This document shows positions 22,824-30,786 of a DNA stretch of 53,006 bases, piece by piece. Numbering within the stretch: position 1 is the first letter of the stretch; each line of letters begins with the position of its first letter. Source of the stretch: GCA-002862325 sp036339295 (GTDB lineage: Bacteria; Planctomycetota; Phycisphaerae; Phycisphaerales; SM1A02). The translations under genes and the position numbers were made by a program. Under the pieces are notes generated by a model, which ran no database searches, was not told the DNA's origin, and saw nothing but the letters and a program-made list of their open reading frames with translations. The stretch lies in the NCBI GenBank assembly GCA_036339295.1, contig JAYZBK010000007.1:1-53006 (forward strand), in the 5' to 3' direction.

Positions 22824-24770
22824 ATGTCGATCGCACGAATTCGAGGTGGATTCCAGGGTTCTCGTCTCGTCCGGAACGCGGGGCTCGGTGCGTTGTGCCT
22901 CGTCGCGACCGCGAACGCCGCCGAGGACTGGCGTTGGGACGTCGAGGGCACGGCGCTCGTTCCAGTGGGCGGGACCATTCCCGTGGCCGAATCGAGGCCG
23001 GTGCCCCGCAAGGAGGCGAGCGAGGGACTGTCCCTCTCGGGCCGTGGCACGCCATTCATCGTCGCGCCTCGCGTGGACGGGATCGAAGGCGGCATGCCCG
23101 TCGAGGCGATCACCCTCGAGGCGTGGGTCGCCCTCGACATGGCGACCCGCTGGGGCGGCGTGGTCGGGGCCATCCAGGACAATGCCAACGCCGAGACCGG
23201 CGTGCTCCTCGGATACGAGGGCGATCGGCCCGCCTTCGCCGTCGCCAGCACCGGCGTCGACGACGCCGACGGACTCCTGACCTACCTCCGGGCCGATCGA
23301 CCCTGGACCGAGGGCAGGTGGCATCACCTCGTCGGAACCTACGACGGTTCCGTGATGCGGATCTACGTCGACGGCGAGCTGGCCGGGGAGAGTCGCGAGC
23401 AGTCGGGGCCGATCCGCTTCGCCGGCGACGAGCCCCTGGCGATCGGCGGCTACCTCGACCGGAACGAGGATCATGGTCTCGATGGCCGAATCAGGGAGGT
23501 CGCGATCATCCCGCGGGCGATCGACGCGGCGGAGGTCCGCCGTCGGTTCGCCCGCCACGCCGATCTCGCGGCGCTCCCGCCCGAGGTGGACAACGCCCTC
23601 GAGTGGATGGTGGAGCCCTTCCTGTGCTGGCCGACGACCGAGGCGATGAGCGTGGTCGCCGAGTCGACCCGCCCCAGTGCGATGGAGGTCCGCGTCCGCG
23701 ACGAGTCCGGTCGCTTCTCCGAGACCTTCCGCTCCGAGGGACGGGACAGGATCCACGAGTTCCGGATCAACGGGCTCGAACCCAACACCAAGTACTTCTA
23801 TCGGGTGGTCGCGACGGCGGGGGAGCAGGAGATCGACGGCGGTCTCCGGACCTTCCGGACCGCGGCCCCGCGAGGCGAGCCGTTCACCTTCGTGGCGATC
23901 GGCGACACGCAGTCGCAGCCGCAGGTGGTGAAGCGGATCGCCGATCTCGCCTACGAGACGCGGCCGAGCCTCCTCGTCCACGCCGGGGACCTGGTCACCA
24001 CCGGTGGCGACAAGAGTCACTGGGTCAACCACTTCTTCCCGAACATGCGACCCCTCATCGACCGGGTCGCGATCATGCCGGTCCTCGGCAACCACGAGCA
24101 GGATGCGCAGCTCTACTACGACTACATGAGCCTGCCGCAACCGGAGCGGTGGTACTCCTTCAGCTACGGCGACGCCGACTTCTTCATGATCGACGGCAAC
24201 CGGTCCCTCGCGGATCGTTCCGAGCAGCTGGACTGGCTCGACGCGGCCCTGGCCGCGAGCGATGCGGAGTGGAAGTTCGCGATCCTGCACCAGCCGCCCT
24301 GGACGAGCGACTCGAACGACTACGGGAACACGCTCGAGACCTCGTCGAAGCGGGGCGACATGAACGCCCGCAACATCACCTCGACCCTCGAGAAGCACGG
24401 CGTGGACATCTGCTTCAGCGGGCACGTCCACGACTACGAGCGGACCTTCCCGATGATCGACGGCGACGTCGTGCCCTGGGACGAGGGTGGCGTGATCTAC
24501 GTCACCACCGCGGGTGGTGGCGGCAGCCTCGAGGACTTCGATCCGGCGAACACGACGTTCGGGCACCGGAAGGCGAGGCGGCACCACCTCGTCTACTGCG
24601 GGATCCACGACGGCATCCTGGAGTTCCAGGCGATGGACGAGGACGGTCGCCTCTTCGACGTGCTCACGCTCGACAAGCGGGACGGTCGTCGCAGCGTCGC
24701 CTGGGCGGCGCGGAACGGCGTGGAGATCGCGCCTCGGACGCCGACCTGGCGGGATGCCCCGGCGGACTGA
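22824..24770 (+). CDS. Secreted LamG domain plus purple-acid-phosphatase-like metallophosphoesterase
   Basis: 648 residues, ATG after GGAGAAG, with a Sec signal (about 1-33, VRNAGLGALCLVATANA). Residues about 60-240 are a LamG/concanavalin-like domain (ITLEAWVALDM, GRWHHLVGTYDGSVMRIYVD, LDGRIREVAIIPRAI). An FN3-like purple acid phosphatase N-domain follows at about 270-360 (LEPNTKYFYRVVA). The metallophosphoesterase spans about 365-600: FVAIGDTQSQP, LLVHAGDLVTTGGDK, MPVLGNHEQD, FAILHQPPW, ICFSGHVHDYERTFP. All metal ligands are present. Phosphate ester hydrolysis outside the cell is the likely role. It is convergent with the sialidase gene, with a three-base gap. Confidence 0.9.
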   Translation: MSIARIRGGFQGSRLVRNAGLGALCLVATANAAEDWRWDVEGTALVPVGGTIPVAESRPVPRKEASEGLSLSGRGTPFIVAPRVDGIEGGMPVEAITLEAWVALDMATRWGGVVGAIQDNANAETGVLLGYEGDRPAFAVASTGVDDADGLLTYLRADRPWTEGRWHHLVGTYDGSVMRIYVDGELAGESREQSGPIRFAGDEPLAIGGYLDRNEDHGLDGRIREVAIIPRAIDAAEVRRRFARHADLAALPPEVDNALEWMVEPFLCWPTTEAMSVVAESTRPSAMEVRVRDESGRFSETFRSEGRDRIHEFRINGLEPNTKYFYRVVATAGEQEIDGGLRTFRTAAPRGEPFTFVAIGDTQSQPQVVKRIADLAYETRPSLLVHAGDLVTTGGDKSHWVNHFFPNMRPLIDRVAIMPVLGNHEQDAQLYYDYMSLPQPERWYSFSYGDADFFMIDGNRSLADRSEQLDWLDAALAASDAEWKFAILHQPPWTSDSNDYGNTLETSSKRGDMNARNITSTLEKHGVDICFSGHVHDYERTFPMIDGDVVPWDEGGVIYVTTAGGGGSLEDFDPANTTFGHRKARRHHLVYCGIHDGILEFQAMDEDGRLFDVLTLDKRDGRRSVAWAARNGVEIAPRTPTWRDAPAD

Positions 24771-24773
24771 GCG

Positions 24774-26504
24774 TCATCGCTCCGAGGTCGGCTCGATCTC
24801 CCCCTCGATCTCCCGGATCCGCAGCGATCGGAAGTCGACCTCGACGTCCATGTTCGCGTGGAGCTGGAGGGCGAGATGGCCACGGCGACGACCGGGGTCG
24901 TCGCGCAGGCTCGCGGTCGGATGGCCGTCCACGAAGACGTCGACGTCGCCGCCCACGGCGCGGACCCGCATCTCCAGCCACTCCCCGCCGCGTGAGCGCA
25001 TCTCCTCGATCATCGCGGGGTCGGGCTTGACCACCCAGCCGCGGCCGCGGGTCTCGTAGAGACCGCCGACCTCGGGCGTCGGGTCGATCTCGGCCTGGAA
25101 GCCACTCACGCCGATCGCATCGCCGAGTTCCTCGACCCGGTGGTAGAAGCCGGAGTCGCCCTCCGTGATGCGAAAGGAGAGGACCGCCTCGAAGTCGCCG
25201 TACTCGCGGTCGGTGACCAGCAGTCCGTGACGACGATCGTCCTTCGTGATGCGTCCCTCGAGCACGCCGTCGTTCCAGGTCCAGGTGCCACCGGGAAGGA
25301 TGTGCCAGCCGTCGAGGGAGTCGGGCACGAGGAGCTCGGTCCAGTCGTCCGCCACCCGGTCGTGGTCGCGATCCAGGCCCAGCATCCGTCGATCGAGGCG
25401 TCGAAACCGGATCTCCTCGTAGGGGTGCTTCCCGCCCGCCTCGTAGAGGCAGGCGAAACCGGCGGGCTGCCCGGGTCCGCCGACCGTCGCCAGCGACGAA
25501 TAGGCGGATGGTCCCGGGTGCAGGACGATCCCCCTGGACCAGGTTCGTCCGCCGTCGCGACTGCGACGGACCGTCATGTTGGTTCGTCCGTCCGGATTCG
25601 CGGGGTTCGAGAAGACGAGGGCGCGGCCCCCGTCGGACGCCACCATCGACGCCTGGCAGATCGGCTCGGGCAGGGCGGGGTCCCGGGTCACTTCGCTCCA
25701 GCTGTCCCCACCGTCGGTGGAACGCGAGAGGGCTCGGGCCCGCTTCAAGCGATCGTAGTTCCGCATGTTGAGGAGCAGGGAGCCATCCTCGAGCTCAGCC
25801 ACGGCGCATTCGTTGACCTGGTGTGACGGTGTCCGTCCGACGATCCTCCATGTCTCGCCGTGATCGTCGCTCGCAATGCAGTGCGAGTAGTAGTGCTTCG
25901 TGTCGGCCTCGATGTGATCGCAGGGAACGAGAAGGCGGCCCGCATGGTCGCCCGACCGCAACTGGATGCCGTTGCCGGGGCCGGTCGCGTACCAGGTCCA
26001 GTCGGGCTTCTTGGTGGTGGAGGTGATCTCCCGGGGTTCGCTCCACGAGGCGCCGTGGTCGTCGCTGGTCAGCACCCAGACGGTTCGGGTGCCCTCGGAG
26101 GTCCCGGCGATGATCTCGGATTCGTGGTCCTGGCCGAGGTTGCGGGTGGAGAGCAGGTGGATTCGTCCGTCGCTGCCGTCGAGCACCGGGCACGGGTTGC
26201 CGCAGGTGTTGCCGCCGTCGTCCCAGACCACCTCGAGATCACTCCAGGTCTCCCCGCCGTCGCGACTCCGCTTCAGGACGAGATCGATGTCCCCCGAATC
26301 CCCGCGGCCCCCGACCCGACCTTCGGCGAACGCGAGCAGCGAGCCGTCGGCGGCCTCGATCAGGGCCGGGATGCGGAAGGTGTCGTAGCCGTCGTCGCCC
26401 GAGGTGAAGACCGCCGGGTCGTCGGCCGGACAGGGTGTCACGGCCACGAAGGCCGGTAGAAGGAGCAGGGAGATGGCCGGGATGGGGAAACGGAAGGTCG
26501 TCAT
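24774..26504 (-). CDS. Secreted sialidase (BNR repeat) fused to DUF1080-like domain
   Basis: 576 residues, Sec signal at 1-27. The N-terminal part (about 30-370) is a six-bladed sialidase fold. It has YDTFRIPALIEAADGSLLAF (FRIP arginine), five Asp boxes (SRDGGETWS, SDDHGASWS, SDDHGETWR, STDGGDSWS, SRDGGRTWS) and a candidate catalytic Tyr in GPSAYSSLATVG. The C-terminal part (about 385-570) resembles DUF1080/3-keto-disaccharide hydrolase: LDGWHILPGGTWTWNDGVLE, SGFYHRVEELGDAIGVSGFQ, EWLEMRVRAVGGDVDVFVDG. An exo-sialidase or related glycosidase acting on host or algal glycans is likely, but the sialidase fold also covers other specificities. The fused domain could be carbohydrate-binding. Confidence 0.88.
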   Translation of the reverse strand: MTTFRFPIPAISLLLLPAFVAVTPCPADDPAVFTSGDDGYDTFRIPALIEAADGSLLAFAEGRVGGRGDSGDIDLVLKRSRDGGETWSDLEVVWDDGGNTCGNPCPVLDGSDGRIHLLSTRNLGQDHESEIIAGTSEGTRTVWVLTSDDHGASWSEPREITSTTKKPDWTWYATGPGNGIQLRSGDHAGRLLVPCDHIEADTKHYYSHCIASDDHGETWRIVGRTPSHQVNECAVAELEDGSLLLNMRNYDRLKRARALSRSTDGGDSWSEVTRDPALPEPICQASMVASDGGRALVFSNPANPDGRTNMTVRRSRDGGRTWSRGIVLHPGPSAYSSLATVGGPGQPAGFACLYEAGGKHPYEEIRFRRLDRRMLGLDRDHDRVADDWTELLVPDSLDGWHILPGGTWTWNDGVLEGRITKDDRRHGLLVTDREYGDFEAVLSFRITEGDSGFYHRVEELGDAIGVSGFQAEIDPTPEVGGLYETRGRGWVVKPDPAMIEEMRSRGGEWLEMRVRAVGGDVDVFVDGHPTASLRDDPGRRRGHLALQLHANMDVEVDFRSLRIREIEGEIEPTSER

Positions 26505-26869
26505 CGCCGCATGGTCCCCGCCCCCTGTCGCGAAAGCCAGTGGTCCTCACCGACCCCCTGGATCTCCCTCGGCCCCGTCACCGCAGGCCGACACAATGCC
26601 GACACTCATGTCCGGGAATCACGCTTCGGGTGGTGTCGGGGTCGATCCGGGCCTCGAATCGGGGCCAGAAAATGCCGGAAATCGCAGGGAGGCCGGGAGA
26701 CCACCTGAACAGGTGGTCTATTTGCTGTATTCCCTCGAAACACCCGATCAGCGTTCGTTGTGTGCGGGTTCTTCGGGCTACTTTTGAATCCGGTGCGGAC
26801 CGGGTTCGTCGTCCCGCCCACCGTCCGTTGTTTCCACGCAACCCGATACCCCGGAAAGAGAAAGACACC
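26505..26869. other. 365-base intergenic region between divergent genes
   Basis: It separates the sialidase gene from the beta-helix gene and should hold both promoters. I see one strong hairpin (26698-26719) and a smaller one (CCGGT-GCGG-ACCGG near 26791-26804), a relatively T-rich stretch between 26719 and 26790, and a ribosome binding site GGAAAGAG before the ATG at 26870. There is no convincing reading frame, and I could not fix a -35/-10 pair. Confidence 0.5.
26698..26719. promoter_or_regulatory. Perfect inverted repeat in the 5' region
   Basis: AGACCACCT-GAAC-AGGTGGTCT, nine-base arms, followed on the plus strand by ATTTGCTGTATT. It could be an operator or a weak terminator; it stands 150 bases before the beta-helix gene. 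Confidence 0.5.
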
Positions 26870-28456
26870 ATGTCGATCCGTCAGTCGATCGTTTGCGGCG
26901 CGCTCTCCGTGCCGTTCCTCACTTCTGCCGCGTTCGCCCAGGGTGCTCCTGGCGATGAAGCCGCGGACGCCATCGTGATCACGCTGGGCGAGACCATCGA
27001 GTTCAACACGAACGACTACACCCCCTCGGGTGGCTTCGTGAACGCGGCGCTCTGCTCCGACACGTTCCTCAACTGGAACCCCACCCTGCAGAACGAGGAC
27101 GTCTGGTTCTCCTTCACGCCGGATTCGGACATGGCGTGCGTCTTCACCACCTGCTTCCCCGGCGGCTTCGACACCTCGATGGTCGTCTACCAGGGTGGTA
27201 CCACCAACGCCAACATGGTGGCGTGCAATGGTGACGCGGCCGAGAACGCCTCCTGCCAGCAGTTCCACTCCGAGCTCACCTACGAGGTCACCGGCGGTCT
27301 CGAGTACCTCGTCCGCATCGGCGGCTACCAGGGCGCGTCCGGCGCGGCGGCCCTCACGATCCTCGCCGATCCCTGCGAGAAGGCCGATCCCGAGACCTAC
27401 GAGGTCTCCGATCTCGCGGGTCTTCTCGAGGTCTTCGCCAACGGCTTCTGCCCCGGCGACATCGTCCGGCTCGCCCCCGGCCAGTACGACTTCAGCGGAA
27501 CGCTGAACATCACGGGCTCGGCCGAGCTGATCATCGAAGGCACGCTCGGCAAGGGTGGCGAGCATCTCACCGTCCTCGACGGCGGTGGCAACACCCGCAT
27601 CATGTTCGCCCAGGCCCCGAACGTCACCCTTCGGAACATGCGGTTCCAGAACGGCAGCACCGGCGGCGACGGCGGCGCGATCCTCTGTGCGGGCCTCAAC
27701 CTGATCGAGAACTGCGTCTTCGAGGACAACTTCGCCGGTGCCGGTGGCGGCGCCGTCTGCCTGACCGGTCCGCAGCTCACCGAGCTCGACGGGTGCCTCT
27801 TCACCAACAACCAGGCCACCTTCGCCGGTGCGGTGTTCCACCCGCAGAACAGCAACACCGACCCGACCTCGCCGACCCTTCGCAACTGCGACTTCATCGG
27901 CAACACCGCGGTCGGCACGGGCGGCGGCATGGCCTCGGGCGGTAGCAGCCCGACCTACGACAACTGCCTCTTCGACGGCAACGTCACCCTCGTGAGCCCG
28001 CCGTCCTCCTGGTTCAGCTTCGGTGGTGGTGCCATGCACTTCAACGCCGGCGGCAGCCCGACCGTGACGAACTGCATCATCCGCAACAACTCGATCGCCG
28101 GCGGACAGTGCGGTGGTGCGATCTGGGCCGGCGGTGGCGCCCAGGTCAGCTACGGCAACAACGTCATGTGCGCCAACACCTGCAACGGTGCGATCAACCA
28201 CCTCGCCAACAGCAACGGTGGTTCGTTCAGCAGCCTCGGCGGCAACGACATCACCGCCGAGTGCCAGCCCGACGAGGAGCGGTGCTTCGGAGACATCAAC
28301 GACGACGGCATTCGGAATGCCGCCGACCTGGGTCTCCTGATCGGCGAGTGGGGCTGCTCGTCCGGTTGCACCGCCGACCTCAACGGCGACGGCGGCGTCA
28401 ACGCGGCCGACCTCGGCCTCCTCATCGGCGCCTGGGGCGCCTGCGAGACCCCCTGA
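26870..28456 (+). CDS. Secreted right-handed beta-helix protein with dockerin-like repeats
   Basis: 528 residues, Sec signal MSIRQSIVCGALSVPFLTSA ending at AFA. Residues about 25-165 look like a pre-peptidase/PPC-type beta-sandwich (NEDVWFSFTPDSDMACVFTT, GFDTSMVVYQGG). Residues about 175-455 are a right-handed beta-helix with GDGGAI, GAGGGAV and GGGMASGG turns and paired cysteines. The last 60 residues hold two dockerin-like repeats (DINDDGIRNAADLGLLIGEW, DLNGDGGVNAADLGLLIGAW). No catalytic residues are recognised; a surface or matrix protein, or a polysaccharide-binding one, is inferred. Codon use is more uniform (GGC, AAC, ACC) than its neighbours', compatible with high expression. The ribosome binding site is GGAAAGAG. 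Confidence 0.82.
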   Translation: MSIRQSIVCGALSVPFLTSAAFAQGAPGDEAADAIVITLGETIEFNTNDYTPSGGFVNAALCSDTFLNWNPTLQNEDVWFSFTPDSDMACVFTTCFPGGFDTSMVVYQGGTTNANMVACNGDAAENASCQQFHSELTYEVTGGLEYLVRIGGYQGASGAAALTILADPCEKADPETYEVSDLAGLLEVFANGFCPGDIVRLAPGQYDFSGTLNITGSAELIIEGTLGKGGEHLTVLDGGGNTRIMFAQAPNVTLRNMRFQNGSTGGDGGAILCAGLNLIENCVFEDNFAGAGGGAVCLTGPQLTELDGCLFTNNQATFAGAVFHPQNSNTDPTSPTLRNCDFIGNTAVGTGGGMASGGSSPTYDNCLFDGNVTLVSPPSSWFSFGGGAMHFNAGGSPTVTNCIIRNNSIAGGQCGGAIWAGGGAQVSYGNNVMCANTCNGAINHLANSNGGSFSSLGGNDITAECQPDEERCFGDINDDGIRNAADLGLLIGEWGCSSGCTADLNGDGGVNAADLGLLIGAWGACETP

Positions 28457-28485
28457 TCCGTTGAACCGGATCGACGAAATCGCGA

Positions 28486-28524
28486 GGCGTGGGGCCCCCC
28501 CCCCCCCCCGGGGGGGGCCACGCC
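28486..28524. repeat. Poly-C(15)/poly-G(8) tract inside an inverted repeat
   Basis: Arms GGCGTGG and CCACGCC flank a run of 15 C (28495-28509) followed by 8 G (28510-28517). It may fold as a terminator for the upstream beta-helix gene, with the run length liable to slippage. It lies 160 bases before the next gene. Confidence 0.75.
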
Positions 28525-28683
28525 TTCGCCGTTCTCCGGAGGAATCGTGCCGGTCCGAAAACGGACTGGATAGACTCCTCGTCCCGATGCCGCTTGCGAG
28601 GCCTCGCTTCCGCGGCACCCTTCGGGTTGTTCTCCCCGTCCCACAGATCCTGTCGCCGAGTGCGTCGGCAAAGGAACGAGATC

Positions 28684-30771
28684 GTGTCACCGAAGATCCT
28701 GAAGTGTCGTCCGGCGTGGCTGCTGGCCATCGCGATGGCGGGTTCCATGTTCTCCTCCCACGCCAACGCGGAAGAGAGCCCTGCGCGACGCTGGAACGAG
28801 CTGACCCTCGAGTCGATCCGGAACGACTTCGCTCGACCGATCGTCCATGCCAGGAACCTGTTCCACATGTCGGCCGCGATGTTCGATGCCTGGAGCACGT
28901 TCGACGAGTCGACGATTCCATGGCTGGTGGACGACAGCATCGTCGTGAAGGGTGATCTCGAGCAGGCCCGGATCGCCGCGGTCTCGCATGCGGCGTTCAC
29001 CCTGCTGAATCATCGCTTCGCCGCATCTCCCGGCTTCCTCTTCATGCAGGGCCAGTACCGCACGCTGATGCTGGACCTCGGCCTCGATCCCGACTTCACG
29101 GACACCCAGGGTGGCGGACCGGCCGCGCTGGGGAATCGGATCGGCCACGCCTACATCGCCTTCGGGTTGCTCGACGGAGCCCACGAGGACCTTGCCTACG
29201 GCAATCGATACTACGAGTCGGTGAATCGTCCGCTCTTCGTCGCGGAGACCGTCGGCAACCCGACTCTGGACGACCCGAACCGTTGGCAGCCCCTCGGATT
29301 CGAGGACTTCATCGACCAGTCCGGCAACACGATCGAGGGTGGCGTGCCGCCCTTCATCGGCGCGGAATGGGGTCTCGTCTCCCCCTTCTCCCTCCGCGAC
29401 GACCAGTTGATCATCTATCGCCGCGGCTTCGACCGCTGGATGGTCTATCTCGATCCGGGGTCGCCGCCGCTGCTTGGAACCGCAGACGAGGAGGCGTATC
29501 TCGAGGGCTTCGAACAGGTGCTCGTCTGGTCGTCCCACCTGGCGCCGACGGACGGCGTGGACTGGGACATCAGTCCGAACACGATCGGCAATGCGACGCT
29601 CCCCGCCTCTCCCGAGGACGATGCGGCCTTCTACGACTTCTACGTGGGCGGCGATGCCGGTTCGGGCTACACCGAGAACCCGGTGACGGGGGAGGTCTAT
29701 CCCGAGCAGATCGTCCCGCGTGGCGACTACGCGCGGGTGCTCGCGGAGTTCTGGGCCGACGGCCCCGATTCCGAGACGCCTCCCGGACACTGGTTCACGA
29801 TCCTCAACGACGTCATGGATCATCCCGCGTTCGTGCGACGACTCGGTGGCGTCGGTCCCGAGCTGGACGCGTTCGACTACGACGTGCAGGCCTACTTCGC
29901 GATGGGCGGCTGCATGCACGACGCGGCGATCGCCGCGTGGAGCGTCAAGGGCTGGTACGACTACATCCGACCGGTGTCCGCGATCCGCTGGATGGCCCAG
30001 AACGGGCAGCGCAGCGATCCGTCGCTGCCGAGCTACGATCCCCGCGGCCTGCGGCTCATTCCCGGTCTCATCGAACTGGTGACCGAGGAGACCGCCGCTC
30101 CGGGCGGGATCCACGAGCACCTCGCCGGAAGCACGGGCGAGAACATCGGCAAGATCGCCGCCTTCTGCTGGCGTGGTCCCGAGTACATCGACGACCCCGA
30201 CACCGACGAGGCAGGCATCGGCTGGACCCTCGCCGAGACCTGGTGGCCGTACCAGCGGCCGACCTTCGTGACCCCCAACTTCGCGGGATACGTCTCCGGG
30301 CACTCGACCTACAGCCGGGCGGCCGCGGAACTCATGACGAAGCTCACCGGCAGCGAGTACTTCCCCGGAGGGCTCGGCGAGTACGTCGCGCCCGCGAACG
30401 AATTCCTCGTGTTCGAGGAGGGGCCCTCCGTCGACGTGGTCCTCCAGTGGGCCAGCTATCGGGATGCGAGCGACCAGTGTTCCCTCAGCCGGATCTGGGG
30501 CGGCATCCATCCGCCGGCCGACGACCTGCCGGGTCGTCGCATGGGACTGGTGATCGGGCCGCAGGCCTGGGAACTCGCCCTCGAGCACTTCGGCCGGGAC
30601 TGCCCAGCGGATCTCGACGGCGACGGCGGGGTGGGCCCGGGCGACCTGGGCGTCCTCATCTCCAACTGGTCGTGCAGCGGCTTCGACTGCCTCGGCGACC
30701 TCGATGGTGATGGCGTCGTCGGCCCGGGCGATCTCGGACCCCTGATCGCCGCCTGGGGCGACGACTGCTGA
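28684..30771 (+). CDS. Vanadium-dependent haloperoxidase-family protein with dockerin-like repeats
   Basis: 695 residues from a GTG at 28684 (AAGGA eight bases upstream), Sec signal KILKCRPAWLLAIAMAGSMF to AHANA-like site near residue 30. The C-terminal helical half carries the vanadate-binding set with the spacing of Curvularia chloroperoxidase: K422 and R429 (KGWYDYIRPVSAIRW), S538-G539-H540 (GYVSGHSTYSRAAAELM), and R603 and H609 (RIWGGIHPPADD). The fold is shared with PAP2 acid phosphatases, so a phosphatase role is not excluded, but the length and K/R spacing favour the haloperoxidase branch. Two dockerin-like repeats end the protein (DLDGDGGVGPGDLGVLISNW, DLDGDGVVGPGDLGPLIAAW). It is convergent with the peptidase gene, with 15 bases between. 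Confidence 0.85.
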   Translation: MSPKILKCRPAWLLAIAMAGSMFSSHANAEESPARRWNELTLESIRNDFARPIVHARNLFHMSAAMFDAWSTFDESTIPWLVDDSIVVKGDLEQARIAAVSHAAFTLLNHRFAASPGFLFMQGQYRTLMLDLGLDPDFTDTQGGGPAALGNRIGHAYIAFGLLDGAHEDLAYGNRYYESVNRPLFVAETVGNPTLDDPNRWQPLGFEDFIDQSGNTIEGGVPPFIGAEWGLVSPFSLRDDQLIIYRRGFDRWMVYLDPGSPPLLGTADEEAYLEGFEQVLVWSSHLAPTDGVDWDISPNTIGNATLPASPEDDAAFYDFYVGGDAGSGYTENPVTGEVYPEQIVPRGDYARVLAEFWADGPDSETPPGHWFTILNDVMDHPAFVRRLGGVGPELDAFDYDVQAYFAMGGCMHDAAIAAWSVKGWYDYIRPVSAIRWMAQNGQRSDPSLPSYDPRGLRLIPGLIELVTEETAAPGGIHEHLAGSTGENIGKIAAFCWRGPEYIDDPDTDEAGIGWTLAETWWPYQRPTFVTPNFAGYVSGHSTYSRAAAELMTKLTGSEYFPGGLGEYVAPANEFLVFEEGPSVDVVLQWASYRDASDQCSLSRIWGGIHPPADDLPGRRMGLVIGPQAWELALEHFGRDCPADLDGDGGVGPGDLGVLISNWSCSGFDCLGDLDGDGVVGPGDLGPLIAAWGDDC

Positions 30772-30786
30772 CCGACGCCTCGGTGC

